From: Arsenicibacter rosenii
Lineage (GTDB): Bacteria; Bacteroidota; Bacteroidia; Cytophagales; Spirosomataceae
Length of the DNA: 64,000 bases
Direction: 5' to 3'
NCBI RefSeq assembly: GCF_001870735.1
Contig: NZ_MORL01000011.1
Location: forward strand, 62,001 to 126,000
Shown: positions 1-8,458 of the stretch, one piece after another
Layout: each line of letters opens with the position of its first letter
Position numbering within the stretch: the stretch's first letter is position 1
Translations under genes and position numbers: made by a program
The notes under the pieces: model-generated
The model's input: the letters and a program-made list of their open reading frames with translations, nothing else
Told to the model about the DNA's origin: nothing
Databases searched by the model: none

Positions 1-1427
1 CGAACGTTACTACTTTTGTCATTCTTGAAATCAAAATAAGCTTTGGCGTTTCCGTAACAAATATTCTGCACTACCTGACCAATCCAGTTGATGTCGTCTG
101 GAAGCTCGCCGTTTTCGACATCATTTCCAAACAGATTGCAGAGGATACGACGGAAATACTCGTGACGCGGGTACGACAGGAAACTGCGTGAGTCGGTCAG
201 CATACCAACAAAGCGGCTCAGTAGTCCCATGTTAGATAAAGCATTCATTTGCTTTTCCATACCCTCTTTTTGGTCTAAAAACCACCAGCCTGAGCCAAAT
301 TGCACTTTCCCGGCCACTGAACCGTCGTTAAAATTGCCGATCATGGTTGCCATGAGGTCGTTATCGGCAGGGTTCAGGTTATACAGAATGGTTTTTGCCA
401 GCTTATCGTTTTCGTCCAGTCGGTTCAGGAACTTCGCCAGCGCACGGCCCTGCGAGAAGTCGCCGATGCTGTCCCAGCCCGTATCCGGACCCAGCAAACG
501 CAGCATGCGGGAGTTGTTGTTGCGGAGCGCTCCGAGGTGGAACTGTTGCGTCCAGCCCTTTTCCCAGTCCATTTCGGCCAGATAAATCAGCATGGCCGAT
601 TTAAACGCCAGAATTTCGGCGTAGCTCAGTCCCTGCCCGCTACGGATTTTCCGGAAAATAGCCTTGATTTCAAGCTCGGTAAAATCTTCAGCATAGATCT
701 GCTCCAGCCCGTGGTCAGACAGCTGGCAACCCATTGCGGCAAAGAAGTCGTGCCGGTTACGCAGGGCGGCCATAAAGTCTTCGAACGAGGTAATATCGAT
801 ACCCGCTGCTGCTGACAGCTTGTCAACGTAGGCATTGAATGTAGCCGCATCCTCAACCGCCATGGCCTTGTCGGGGCGGAACGTTGGCCGCACACTAACC
901 TCCAGGTCTGACGCCGCAATCTGGCGGTGGTATTCCAGGGAGTCAATCGGGTCGTCGGTTGTACATACCGTTTCCACGTTCATTTTACGTAACAGGCTCC
1001 GCACAGAGTAATCCGGTGTCTGTAGTTTCGCGCTGCACTCGTCGTAAATGCGCCGGGCGCTGTTGCCGTTCAGGACCTCCGTTACCCCGAAATAGCGCTG
1101 CAATTCGAGGTGTGTCCAGTGGTACAACGGGTTCCGCATGGTATAAGGCACAGTCTCCGCCCATTTTTCAAACTTCGCAAAGTCTGACTGATCGCCGGTA
1201 CAATAGCTTTCGTGGATGCCATTGGTCCGCATGGCCCGCCACTTGTAGTGGTCGCCGTAGAGCCAGATCTGGGTCAGGTTTTCAAACTGTTTATCGGCGG
1301 CAATCTGATCCGGCGGCAGGTGGCAGTGATAATCAATGATCGGCATCTGCTTCGCGTAATCATGATAAAGCTCCCGCGCCGTCTCGGTCTGCAACAAAAA
1401 GTCTTCGTTTAGAAAGGGTTTCTTCAT
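1..1427 (-). CDS. uxaC: Uronate isomerase UxaC (partial, C-terminus off the left edge)
   Basis: Glucuronate/galacturonate isomerase converting D-galacturonate to D-tagaturonate, the first cytoplasmic step of the Ashwell pathway. The translation begins MKKPFLNEDFLL with ATG at 1425-1427 and shows the amidohydrolase metal motif IDYHCHLPP near residue 30 and the family-typical DHYKWRAMR segment near residue 60. About 475 codons are visible without a stop; the last ones read DFKNDKSSNV. UxaC is usually about 470 residues, so only a few residues should be missing. It is the last gene of the uxaB-uxaA-uxaC run on this strand, 122 bp after uxaA. The identification is secure; only the C-terminal end is unseen. 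Confidence 0.95.
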   Translation of the reverse strand, partial: MKKPFLNEDFLLQTETARELYHDYAKQMPIIDYHCHLPPDQIAADKQFENLTQIWLYGDHYKWRAMRTNGIHESYCTGDQSDFAKFEKWAETVPYTMRNPLYHWTHLELQRYFGVTEVLNGNSARRIYDECSAKLQTPDYSVRSLLRKMNVETVCTTDDPIDSLEYHRQIAASDLEVSVRPTFRPDKAMAVEDAATFNAYVDKLSAAAGIDITSFEDFMAALRNRHDFFAAMGCQLSDHGLEQIYAEDFTELEIKAIFRKIRSGQGLSYAEILAFKSAMLIYLAEMDWEKGWTQQFHLGALRNNNSRMLRLLGPDTGWDSIGDFSQGRALAKFLNRLDENDKLAKTILYNLNPADNDLMATMIGNFNDGSVAGKVQFGSGWWFLDQKEGMEKQMNALSNMGLLSRFVGMLTDSRSFLSYPRHEYFRRILCNLFGNDVENGELPDDINWIGQVVQNICYGNAKAYFDFKNDKSSNV

Positions 1428-1445
1428 TATGTAATGAGTGATTGA

Positions 1446-1543
1446 GCGAATGGGTGATTGCGTGTCCGCCACTGCGGTAAATGGAGTCTTTGCCTGTTTC
1501 AGAACTGAGTAGCAATCGCTCATTCACACAATCACCCATTCAC
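1446..1543. repeat. Imperfect inverted repeat between uxaA and uxaC
   Basis: Arms of about 19 bp (1446-1464 and 1525-1543) share the core GAATGGGTGATTG and its complement, with one or two mismatches, around a 60-bp loop. The words resemble those in the longer perfect inverted repeat at 63422-63490. It may form an RNA hairpin in the uxa transcript and lower uxaC expression, or be a decayed mobile repeat. Function is inferred only. Confidence 0.5.
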
Positions 1544-1549
1544 AAATTA

Positions 1550-3205
1550 TTAAAGTGAAACGCCCCGTTTCCAGGGGATAAAATCATCTTGTCCGTGACG
1601 GACGGCACTGACTTCGATCTCGCCGCTGGCCACACCGATGATGTAGTCGAGCATGCGCTCTCCGGCTTCCTTCAGGGTTTCGTCCCCTTCAATGATCGAA
1701 CCGGCGTTGAAATCAATGATGTCGGGCATCCGGCGGGCGAGGGCCGTGTTGGTCGAAATTTTAACCACCGGCGCAATCGGGTTCCCGGTCGGCGTGCCCA
1801 GGCCGGTTGTAAATAAAACAACATTTGCCCCTGATCCTACTTCTGCCGTCGTCGATTCTACGTCATTTCCGGGCGTACAGAGCAAATTTAACCCTGGTTT
1901 AACACAAGGCTCCGGATAGTCGAGTACCGCCACGACCGGCGACGACCCGCCTTTTTTGGCCGCGCCCGCCGACTTAATGGCGTCGGTAATGAGTCCGTCG
2001 CGGATGTTGCCCGGCGAGGGGTTCATGTCAAAGCCCGACCCGACAGCCTGCGCCCGGTCGGCATAGGTCGACATCAGGGTTGAGAAGCGGCCCGCCGTCT
2101 CGCTGTCGACACAACGCTCGCACAGCTCCTGCTCTACGCCGCACAACTCCGGAAACTCAGACAGAATAACGCGGGCACCCAGCCCTACCAGCAGGTCGGA
2201 GGTATAGCCGATCATCGGGTTGGCCGAAATACCGGAGAAGCCATCAGACCCGCCGCACTCCAGACCGATACACAGCTTACTCAGCGGAGCCGGCTTCCGG
2301 ACATTGGCGTTGGCCTGCATCAGCCCCGCAAAGGTCTGCCGCAGTGCCTGGCTGATCAGCGACTCTTCGGTGCCTACTTTCTGCTGTTCAAGCACAAACA
2401 GGGGCTTTCCGAAGTGCGGGTCACGTTGCTGAATTTCTTCCTGCAACATGGCTACCTGCGCGTTCTGGCAACCCAGACTCAGCACCGTTGCTCCCGCTAC
2501 GTTCGGATGGGTAATATACCCCGCCAGCAACCCGCACAACGCCTGCGCATCCTGACGGGTGCCGCCGCAACCGCCTTCGTGCGACAGAAATTTCACGCCG
2601 TCGATGTTCGGAAACAAACGCGGCCGACGGTGATCGGCCAGGGCGGTCTGCAGGTCGGCCTGCAAAATATCATCGACCGTCTTGCCGGCCGATACCAGCG
2701 AAATAAGCTCCTGTGTCTGGTTGCGGTAGGTACGCTGACGCGCATAGCCCAGGTCCTGCACCAGTGCTTCTTCAAGAACCTCAATATTCCGGTTTTCGCA
2801 GAATACCAACGGAATAACCAGCCAGTAATTGGCCGTCCCTACTTTCCCGTCGGCGCGGTGGTAGCCCATAAACGTCCGGTTTGCCCACGGCGTGACATCA
2901 GGAGCGGTCCACGACGGTGCCTGATGATTTTCGGGCGAATAGGCGTCGGTAGCGTGTTTGAGATTAAACGTCGTCACAACGCCGCCAGCCTGGATGGGTT
3001 GTTTGGCTTTGCCGACCAGCACCCCGTACATATACACCGGATCGCCGGTGTAAAGATCGTGGGTAGTCATTTTGTGTTTGGCCTCAACCGGTTCGGTGAC
3101 CAGGTAGTCAATACCTTCACACTGAACGGTTTCGCCCGGTTCCAGATTGGTCAACGCAACCAGCACGTTGTCGTCCGGATGAATTTTAATAACTCGTTGT
3201 TTCAT
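1550..3205 (-). CDS. uxaA: Altronate dehydratase UxaA
   Basis: Dehydrates D-altronate to 2-keto-3-deoxygluconate, the third step of galacturonate catabolism; the family is iron-dependent. At 551 aa it is a full fusion form: an N-terminal SAF-like domain (about residues 1-95, VIKIHPDDNVLVAL), then the UxaA catalytic domain starting FMGYHRADGKVGTANYW. Later conserved blocks include GGCGGTRQDA, LGCQNAQ, LECGGSDGFSGISANP and SEFPELCGVE. The ATG at 3203-3205 gives the expected N-terminus. It lies 29 bp downstream of uxaB in the same direction, so the two are almost certainly co-transcribed. Confidence 0.95.
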   Translation of the reverse strand: MKQRVIKIHPDDNVLVALTNLEPGETVQCEGIDYLVTEPVEAKHKMTTHDLYTGDPVYMYGVLVGKAKQPIQAGGVVTTFNLKHATDAYSPENHQAPSWTAPDVTPWANRTFMGYHRADGKVGTANYWLVIPLVFCENRNIEVLEEALVQDLGYARQRTYRNQTQELISLVSAGKTVDDILQADLQTALADHRRPRLFPNIDGVKFLSHEGGCGGTRQDAQALCGLLAGYITHPNVAGATVLSLGCQNAQVAMLQEEIQQRDPHFGKPLFVLEQQKVGTEESLISQALRQTFAGLMQANANVRKPAPLSKLCIGLECGGSDGFSGISANPMIGYTSDLLVGLGARVILSEFPELCGVEQELCERCVDSETAGRFSTLMSTYADRAQAVGSGFDMNPSPGNIRDGLITDAIKSAGAAKKGGSSPVVAVLDYPEPCVKPGLNLLCTPGNDVESTTAEVGSGANVVLFTTGLGTPTGNPIAPVVKISTNTALARRMPDIIDFNAGSIIEGDETLKEAGERMLDYIIGVASGEIEVSAVRHGQDDFIPWKRGVSL

Positions 3206-3234
3206 GGGTATAAAAAGGGGCCGGTGGTCAGCCC

Positions 3235-4800
3235 TTAGCTTACGGTTTCTTTTTTGTTCAGGAACTGGGCGACGGTTTCATAAACGCCCCCATTCAGCAT
3301 CTCGTTGAGATAGCCATAGACACTGTTGGCGAAGCCAGGCAACTGGGTCAGGTCAAAACCCCACAGGGATTTGCTCGCCAGCACAATCGTTACGAGTTGT
3401 TTCGGGGCATAGCTTGACCATAAATCGGCGAAATACGACGCTTTTTCGTCCTGAATCAGGTAAGGCACGCCGTTGGCAATCCCCCACCAGCCCGACTCAT
3501 TTTCGCGGATAGCCCGCATGAACAGGATATAGGCCGCAAAGCCAAGGGCCATATAGCCCGGCACGCCGCCTACCTGCCGGTAGAAGTGCAGCAGGGTCGG
3601 CACGTTGCGCATCTGCATTTTGGCCGAATACTGCATCGTGATCGACAGCCAGCGGTGCTCAATGTACGGGTTACGGAAACGGTCAATCACCTGCATACCA
3701 AATCGCTGCGCCATCTTTTCGTCGAGCGCCATCGGAATGCCCGGCACCATTTCGCCCAACATCAGATTCTGGACATAACTGGCCATCAGCTCGTTATCGA
3801 GGGCTTCGCGTACGGTTTCAAAACCGCACAGTACGCCAAGGCCGCAGCTAAAGGTATGTGTACCGTTCAGGAGCCGTAGCTTCAGTTCGCGGTACAGACT
3901 GATGTCGGGCCGGATAATGACCCCTTCGTCGGCCTGAGAAAACGAGAGAATAGCCTGTACATGCTCATCGCCTTCGATGGCCCACAGGCGGTAGACCTCC
4001 GAAATGGTCAGCAGTTCATCGTCATAGCCCAGTTGTTCTACCAGTGCATGGCGTGTGGCCATATCGGGGCGGCCCGGCACAATGCGGTCAACCAGCGAGT
4101 TACAGCAGTGGTTGGCCGATTCGAGCCAGTCGATGAATTCGGCTTCGAGGGCATTGCGGTGGGCCAGTTCCAGCAGGATGGCTTCCAGTTTGGTACCGTT
4201 ATCAGGAATCAGCTCCGTCGGCACAATGACCAGCCCCCTGTCTTTATCGCCGTTGAATGCCTTAAAACGGGCATACAGCACGGCCAGCAGTTTACCGGGA
4301 TACGACTTCGGCGGTGCCTGCCGGATGTCGTCCTGTTGCAGCTGAATACCGACCTCTGTTGTATTGGAAATCACAATCTGCAGATCAGGACTTGTGGCCA
4401 CCTGAAGAATGTCCTGCCACTGCTCTTTTGCCGACAAGACACGGCTGATTGCCGAGCAAATGACATTTTGCTCAATGGTTTCTCCTTCTTCCAGCCCGCG
4501 TATACAAACGGTATAGAGGTTATCCTGCCGGTTAAAGGCGGCTAATTCTCCGCCCCCATCCGTCGACTTCACCACGACGATCCGGCCGTTGAAGATACCT
4601 TGCCGGTTGGCTTTGTCAATCAGGTAATCGGGCAGGCCGCGCAACAGCACTCCTGTTCCAAACTGCAGCACTCGTTCGGGTAAACGAGCCAGCTGCTCAC
4701 TGGCCGGAAAACTGGTATCACCGTCGGCATGCAGCTTCAGGTATGGGAGAGATAGCTGTTCCACAGTTTTGTAATTTTTTAAGGAATTTTTATTAGTCAA
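3235..4800 (-). CDS. uxaB: Tagaturonate reductase (altronate oxidoreductase) UxaB
   Basis: Reduces D-tagaturonate to D-altronate with NADH; member of the mannitol dehydrogenase/UxaB family. The nucleotide-binding region begins RVLQFGTGVLLRG near residue 43, and the C-terminal domain contains LKLRLLNGTHTFSCGLG, which fits the family K-x(5)-N-x(3)-H catalytic signature. Length (521 aa) is slightly above the usual 480-500 because of an N-terminal extension. There is no ATG in the right place; the frame opens with TTG at 4798-4800, so the exact start is uncertain. First gene of the uxaB-uxaA-uxaC operon, with a LacI-type operator candidate about 80 bp upstream. Confidence 0.93.
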   Translation of the reverse strand: MTNKNSLKNYKTVEQLSLPYLKLHADGDTSFPASEQLARLPERVLQFGTGVLLRGLPDYLIDKANRQGIFNGRIVVVKSTDGGGELAAFNRQDNLYTVCIRGLEEGETIEQNVICSAISRVLSAKEQWQDILQVATSPDLQIVISNTTEVGIQLQQDDIRQAPPKSYPGKLLAVLYARFKAFNGDKDRGLVIVPTELIPDNGTKLEAILLELAHRNALEAEFIDWLESANHCCNSLVDRIVPGRPDMATRHALVEQLGYDDELLTISEVYRLWAIEGDEHVQAILSFSQADEGVIIRPDISLYRELKLRLLNGTHTFSCGLGVLCGFETVREALDNELMASYVQNLMLGEMVPGIPMALDEKMAQRFGMQVIDRFRNPYIEHRWLSITMQYSAKMQMRNVPTLLHFYRQVGGVPGYMALGFAAYILFMRAIRENESGWWGIANGVPYLIQDEKASYFADLWSSYAPKQLVTIVLASKSLWGFDLTQLPGFANSVYGYLNEMLNGGVYETVAQFLNKKETVS

Positions 4801-4878
4801 TACGTTTTGGCATTCGTCGGTACGTTAAGCTTACATAAGCCGGCCGACATCCGGAAAGCTTTGTTTTTTTTTATTTGT

Positions 4879-4902
4879 GCAAACGTTGTCGGGAACGTTG
4901 CC
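4879..4902. promoter_or_regulatory. LacI-type operator candidate in the uxaB/lacI divergent region
   Basis: A 24-bp palindrome reading GCAAACGTT-N6-AACGTTGCC lies between the divergently transcribed uxaB and the LacI-family gene. The half-site AACGTT is typical for LacI-family operators with a central CG. A near-identical palindrome lies upstream of the pectinase operon at 13316-13339. Sequence and position are seen directly; binding by the neighbouring LacI protein is inferred. Confidence 0.75.
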
Positions 4903-5017
4903 AAAAAATCACTGAATAAACATGTTCAACTTTTCGGGTATATTTCGGCTGTTTTTACTCTCTATACACAGGAAGGCTTCATGTAGCCCTCAGATTGTAC
5001 TTTAACTGTATTGTCCT

Positions 5018-6037
5018 TTGGATAACGTCACGATAAAAGATATTGCCCGGGCACTTAACCTGTCGACCTCAACGGTTTCACGGGCGTTGCGGGGCAGTTA
5101 TGAGATTAATCCGGAGACCAAGCGGCTGGTGATGGAGTATGCCGAACGCCTGAACTACCGTCCGAATCCGATTGCCCTCAGCCTGCGCGAAAACCGTAGC
5201 CGGGCCATCGGGGTAATTGTCCCTCAGATTGCCAATTACTTTTTTTCACAGGCCATCAACGGCATCGAGGCCATTGCCTACAACCGTGGCTATCACGTTA
5301 TTATTTTCCAGAGCCACGAATCCTTCGAACGTGAGGTCACCAACGTTGAACAGTCAATGGCCCGGAAAGTCGACGGGCTGCTGATTTCGCTGTCCAGTCA
5401 GACTTCCGATGTCAGTCATCTGCGTAATATCCAGCAGCGGGGCGTCCCGATTGTGATGTTCGACCGCATTTCCGACGAAATTGAGACGACCCGCGTCGTG
5501 GCCGACAACTTTTCGGGGGCGTTTGTGGCCACCGAACATCTGATCAACACCGGCCGCCGGCGCATTGCCCACATCACCACCCAACCCTGGATGTCGATCA
5601 CCCAGGAACGGCTGGCCGGCTATAAAGCCGCACTGGCGCAATACGGCGTCCCGTTCGATGAAGAACTGGTACGGTATGGTGGTTTTAGTCGTGAAGAAGT
5701 GCAGCCGGTGGTTGAGGACCTGCTGACGTTACCCAATCCGCCCGACGCGTATTTTGCCGCCGGCGACCGGCTGGCCCTGGGCTGTCTTTCTGTACTCCGG
5801 CAGCGGCATATTTCCGTTCCGGATCAGGCTTCGCTTATCGGCTTTACCAACCTGAATGTGGCCGACATGCTGTCTCCTGCCCTTAGTACGGTTGTGCAGC
5901 CTGCGCAGGAAATCGGCCAAACGGCGGCAGAATGCCTGATTGAACTCATCGAACGAAAGCAGAAAGGCGTTGAATTCAAAACCGTTAAGCTCCCGACACA
6001 GCTGATCATCCGCGAATCAACGGAATTGATTAGCTGA
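5018..6037 (+). CDS. LacI-family transcriptional regulator of the pectin/galacturonate locus
   Basis: A 339-aa LacI/GalR repressor. The N-terminal helix-turn-helix (VTIKDIARALNLSTSTVSRAL, residues 4-24) is followed by the hinge and a periplasmic-binding-protein-like effector domain starting SRAIGVIVPQIANYFFSQ. The start is TTG at 5018-5020: no ATG is available and this codon places the HTH at the canonical distance from the N-terminus. It is divergent from uxaB and carries one of two matching palindromes in its upstream region, which suggests control of the uxa operon, the pectinase operon and itself. The effector is unknown; a galacturonate catabolite would be logical, but that is inference. 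Confidence 0.93.
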   Translation: MDNVTIKDIARALNLSTSTVSRALRGSYEINPETKRLVMEYAERLNYRPNPIALSLRENRSRAIGVIVPQIANYFFSQAINGIEAIAYNRGYHVIIFQSHESFEREVTNVEQSMARKVDGLLISLSSQTSDVSHLRNIQQRGVPIVMFDRISDEIETTRVVADNFSGAFVATEHLINTGRRRIAHITTQPWMSITQERLAGYKAALAQYGVPFDEELVRYGGFSREEVQPVVEDLLTLPNPPDAYFAAGDRLALGCLSVLRQRHISVPDQASLIGFTNLNVADMLSPALSTVVQPAQEIGQTAAECLIELIERKQKGVEFKTVKLPTQLIIRESTELIS

Positions 6038-6107
6038 ATCTCCGGTAGCAAGGGCTGAACGAACCTGCTACCGGACGGGTCATTACCGTATTAGCTCATA
6101 AGCTTAC

Positions 6108-6156
6108 TTCGTAATTCGTAATTCGTAATTCGTAATTCGTAATTCGTAATTCGTAA
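6108..6156. repeat. Seven tandem copies of a 7-bp unit
   Basis: Seven uninterrupted copies of TTCGTAA fill the gap between the converging lacI-type gene and the PL10 lyase gene, ending three bases before the lyase stop codon. Read on the minus strand the unit gives the NYELRIT-type peptide phase. Copy number may vary between strains by slippage. It lies outside both coding regions, so only transcript ends would change. Confidence 0.9.
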
Positions 6157-6159
6157 TTC

Positions 6160-7188
6160 CTATTTGCCCCATTTTTCTTCCCATTTCGGGTAATCGACAC
6201 GAAGAAGTTTAGCCGGCCAGTCGCCGTAATAGCCATACCCGACCCGCCGCTCATTTTCAATATCGGCCAGCGCATTGCGCTTGATACTATCCCGGCCAAC
6301 AAAAAAAGGCTTATTGGTTTCCAGATCATAGAACCGCGCCCATAACGTCGACGACGGATCATCGACCACAATCCGGTCGCGTCCTTTCGGCTGGCTGGCA
6401 TCCACAATGCCTTTTGTATTGATTCCAGGCAGCTTCACGGCCTCAAACCACGCCACGGCCGCCCGGATCGACTGTTTGATTGCCGGCGATGGGTTCGGAA
6501 TCTGCATCAGGAACCGGACCAGCCCCACACTTTCGGCACCGCTCAGCGACGGCAGTTCAAACGCCCGCGCCTTAGCTGGTAACAGCGTATTCCGGTCGTG
6601 CTGCGCACACCAGACAGTCAGTTTGCCGTTCTGGACATACTGCGTTTTCAGAATACAGCCGATGCCTTTGTCGACCGCTTGCCTGGCTGGCGCCCTTAGT
6701 GCCGGATCGAGTACGTCAAATCCTTTGGCCCCTTCGGCGGTGTATTTCATCACGTTCAGTACATTCAGCATGGCATTGTCGTTGTACGTAATGTGCTTGT
6801 GATACCCGCTCGAATCGGGGTAAAACTGCCCCCAGCCCCCCTGCGCGTTCTGAGCGGTCAGCAGGTACCGGATACCGCGCTCAGCCGCCGTTTTATAGGC
6901 GTCGTTTTTCGTTTTCTGATACGCTTCTACCAGCCCGCGGATTTCGCGCGTGGTAGCGTCATCGTCAATGGTTGTATCCAGCCTATCTTTTTCCGAGAGG
7001 AGCTTTTTCTTCTGTATCGGCGTCAGGCTCAGCTGGTATTTAATCGGATCGCCGCCGGGCTGTGGCCAGCCGCCGTTGTTACGCTGGTACAGCAGCATCC
7101 GCTCCCCTACCGAATCCTGTTCGGCCACCATGCCGCTACTCTGTGCGGGCATGCTCAATGCTCCGGCTAACAACAATAATGCGATCAT
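6160..7188 (-). CDS. Secreted pectate lyase, family PL10
   Basis: Cleaves de-esterified homogalacturonan by beta-elimination. The translation contains LLYQRNNGGWPQPGG, GGWGQFYPDSSGYHKHITYNDN and GRDRIVVDDPSSTLWARFYD, all characteristic of the PL10 alpha-toroid fold; the arginine in the last block is a plausible catalytic base. The chosen ATG (7186-7188) begins MIALLLLAGALSMPAQ, a clean signal peptide, and gives 342 aa. The same frame stays open upstream to 7479, but that part overlaps the CE8 gene and is not protein-like. Last gene of the pectinase operon, 85 bp after the CE8 esterase; the product should be periplasmic or surface-exposed. Confidence 0.92.
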   Translation of the reverse strand: MIALLLLAGALSMPAQSSGMVAEQDSVGERMLLYQRNNGGWPQPGGDPIKYQLSLTPIQKKKLLSEKDRLDTTIDDDATTREIRGLVEAYQKTKNDAYKTAAERGIRYLLTAQNAQGGWGQFYPDSSGYHKHITYNDNAMLNVLNVMKYTAEGAKGFDVLDPALRAPARQAVDKGIGCILKTQYVQNGKLTVWCAQHDRNTLLPAKARAFELPSLSGAESVGLVRFLMQIPNPSPAIKQSIRAAVAWFEAVKLPGINTKGIVDASQPKGRDRIVVDDPSSTLWARFYDLETNKPFFVGRDSIKRNALADIENERRVGYGYYGDWPAKLLRVDYPKWEEKWGK

Positions 7189-7204
7189 TGTATTGTGTTT
7201 CTTT

Positions 7205-7262
7205 ACCACATAGCCACATAGAAAAACAAAGATTTTTTTATCTCTTCTGTACCCTATGTGGT
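7205..7262. repeat. ACCACA-type inverted repeat between CE8 and PL10 genes
   Basis: ACCACATAG at 7205-7213 is mirrored by CTATGTGGT at 7254-7262 around an A/T-rich centre. Similar ACCACA-starting elements occur at 33440-33500 and 42853-42928. It sits in the leader just upstream of the PL10 start codon, where a hairpin could affect translation or mRNA stability; that role is not demonstrated. Confidence 0.5.
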
Positions 7263-7273
7263 TTATGAATTCT

Positions 7274-8347
7274 CTACGGTTTCCATTTGCCGTCGAATGT
7301 CCAGGCAACGGTAATGTCGGCGGGCTTGACGGGCAGGTTGTCTTTGTGCCAGGCAAAATCACCACCCTTCCGGTGGCAATCATAGTAATACACCCGACGG
7401 CCCCACTGCACCGGCGCGGGGGCGTTGGTGACCCAATAGATATCGGCATCGGCCATGTTCTCCGGAAACCGGCACCCAATCAGGTAAAACTGTGCTTCGC
7501 GGTGGTAGCGGCCCAGTTTAAAGCCGGTATCGCCTTCAAACGTGCAGTTTTTCAGCACGGTTTTCTGAGAGGGGTTGCCGCTGCCGTCATGCCAGATGGC
7601 AGCATTCATGTTATGGCACACAAAGTGGCAGTTCTCGGCATAGCTCCAGCCGCGCGGGCAGTAAAAGTCGACGCCGCCCTCCATGGTACAGTCTTTGAAA
7701 TAAAACATGCCCGCCTCGACATCCCACGGGCTGACGGTATCACCGCCCAACGCCCGGAACGTACAGTTTCTGAACACCAGCCGCGTAGCCCCCGGCATCG
7801 ACCGGAACGCCATCTGGTGCCCGTCTTTCCGGACAATCTTTGTACCGGCTTTCTCATTTTCCTCGCGCGGCAGACCTACCCCGCCCGGCTTAGGCACGTT
7901 ACTGCCCGACTCATTGGCGCAATGAATCGTTGTATCTCCTTTGGCCTTAAACCCGTAATCGTTAATGACGGTCAGCCTTTCGAATACCAGGTCATGGGCC
8001 CGCACGTTGATGGCCGCGGTACCATAGTCGTCCGGATGTTCGCAGCGCCACATGTCGCGCGCCTGGCTGGTCAGGATCCGCACGCCTTGTTCACTCTCCC
8101 CCCGTAAAGTCAGAAAATGCTGGGTGCCGATGTATAACTTCTCACGGTACATACCGTTTTTGATCAGAATGACGCGCGGCTCTTCCTTTGCCGGGTCGGC
8201 CGGCGGCAGGCTCTCAATAGCCGCCTGAATGGTCCGGAAATCGCCCGTGCCATCCTGCGCCACAATGATTGGTTTCGCTTTCTGCACCGACCAGCCGGAT
8301 AATAGCATTCCGGTGACCAGCAGAAAAAATACGGTCAGATTACGCAT
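7274..8347 (-). CDS. Pectinesterase-like protein, family CE8
   Basis: Predicted to remove methyl esters from pectin so the PL10 lyase and GH28 enzyme can act. After the signal peptide (MRNLTVFFLLVTGMLLSGW) comes the family-typical DGTGDFRTIQAAIESLP, and later a right-handed beta-helix with the catalytic segment GGVDFYCPRGWSYAENCHF, in which the Asp after GGV fits the CE8 nucleophile. That segment deviates from the usual GxVDFIFG form, so activity on a variant substrate is possible. ATG at 8345-8347 is preferred over the upstream in-frame start at 8395 because it starts the signal peptide. 357 aa; follows the GH105 gene after 111 bp. Confidence 0.85.
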   Translation of the reverse strand: MRNLTVFFLLVTGMLLSGWSVQKAKPIIVAQDGTGDFRTIQAAIESLPPADPAKEEPRVILIKNGMYREKLYIGTQHFLTLRGESEQGVRILTSQARDMWRCEHPDDYGTAAINVRAHDLVFERLTVINDYGFKAKGDTTIHCANESGSNVPKPGGVGLPREENEKAGTKIVRKDGHQMAFRSMPGATRLVFRNCTFRALGGDTVSPWDVEAGMFYFKDCTMEGGVDFYCPRGWSYAENCHFVCHNMNAAIWHDGSGNPSQKTVLKNCTFEGDTGFKLGRYHREAQFYLIGCRFPENMADADIYWVTNAPAPVQWGRRVYYYDCHRKGGDFAWHKDNLPVKPADITVAWTFDGKWKP

Positions 8348-8458
8348 AGAGGACTCAAAACAGGCCACAACGTACACACCACCCACTTTCCTCAACTTGC
8401 CTCCATTGAGTCGGTGTAGGGATTGGCCGTGTACGGTGCGGCCTTGATGCTGAACGGC

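Noticed and set aside
2414-3238. A 274-codon plus-strand frame opposite uxaA
   Set aside because: It mirrors the codon structure of uxaA and shows no protein features; uxaA is a certain gene.
6108-6156. Coding sequence with an NYELRIT repeat
   Set aside because: The frame is simply the 7-bp tandem repeat read in three phases; it lies after the stop codons of both flanking genes.
7189-7479. N-terminal extension of the PL10 lyase
   Set aside because: It overlaps the CE8 gene and would bury the signal peptide; MIALLLLAGAL is a proper export start.
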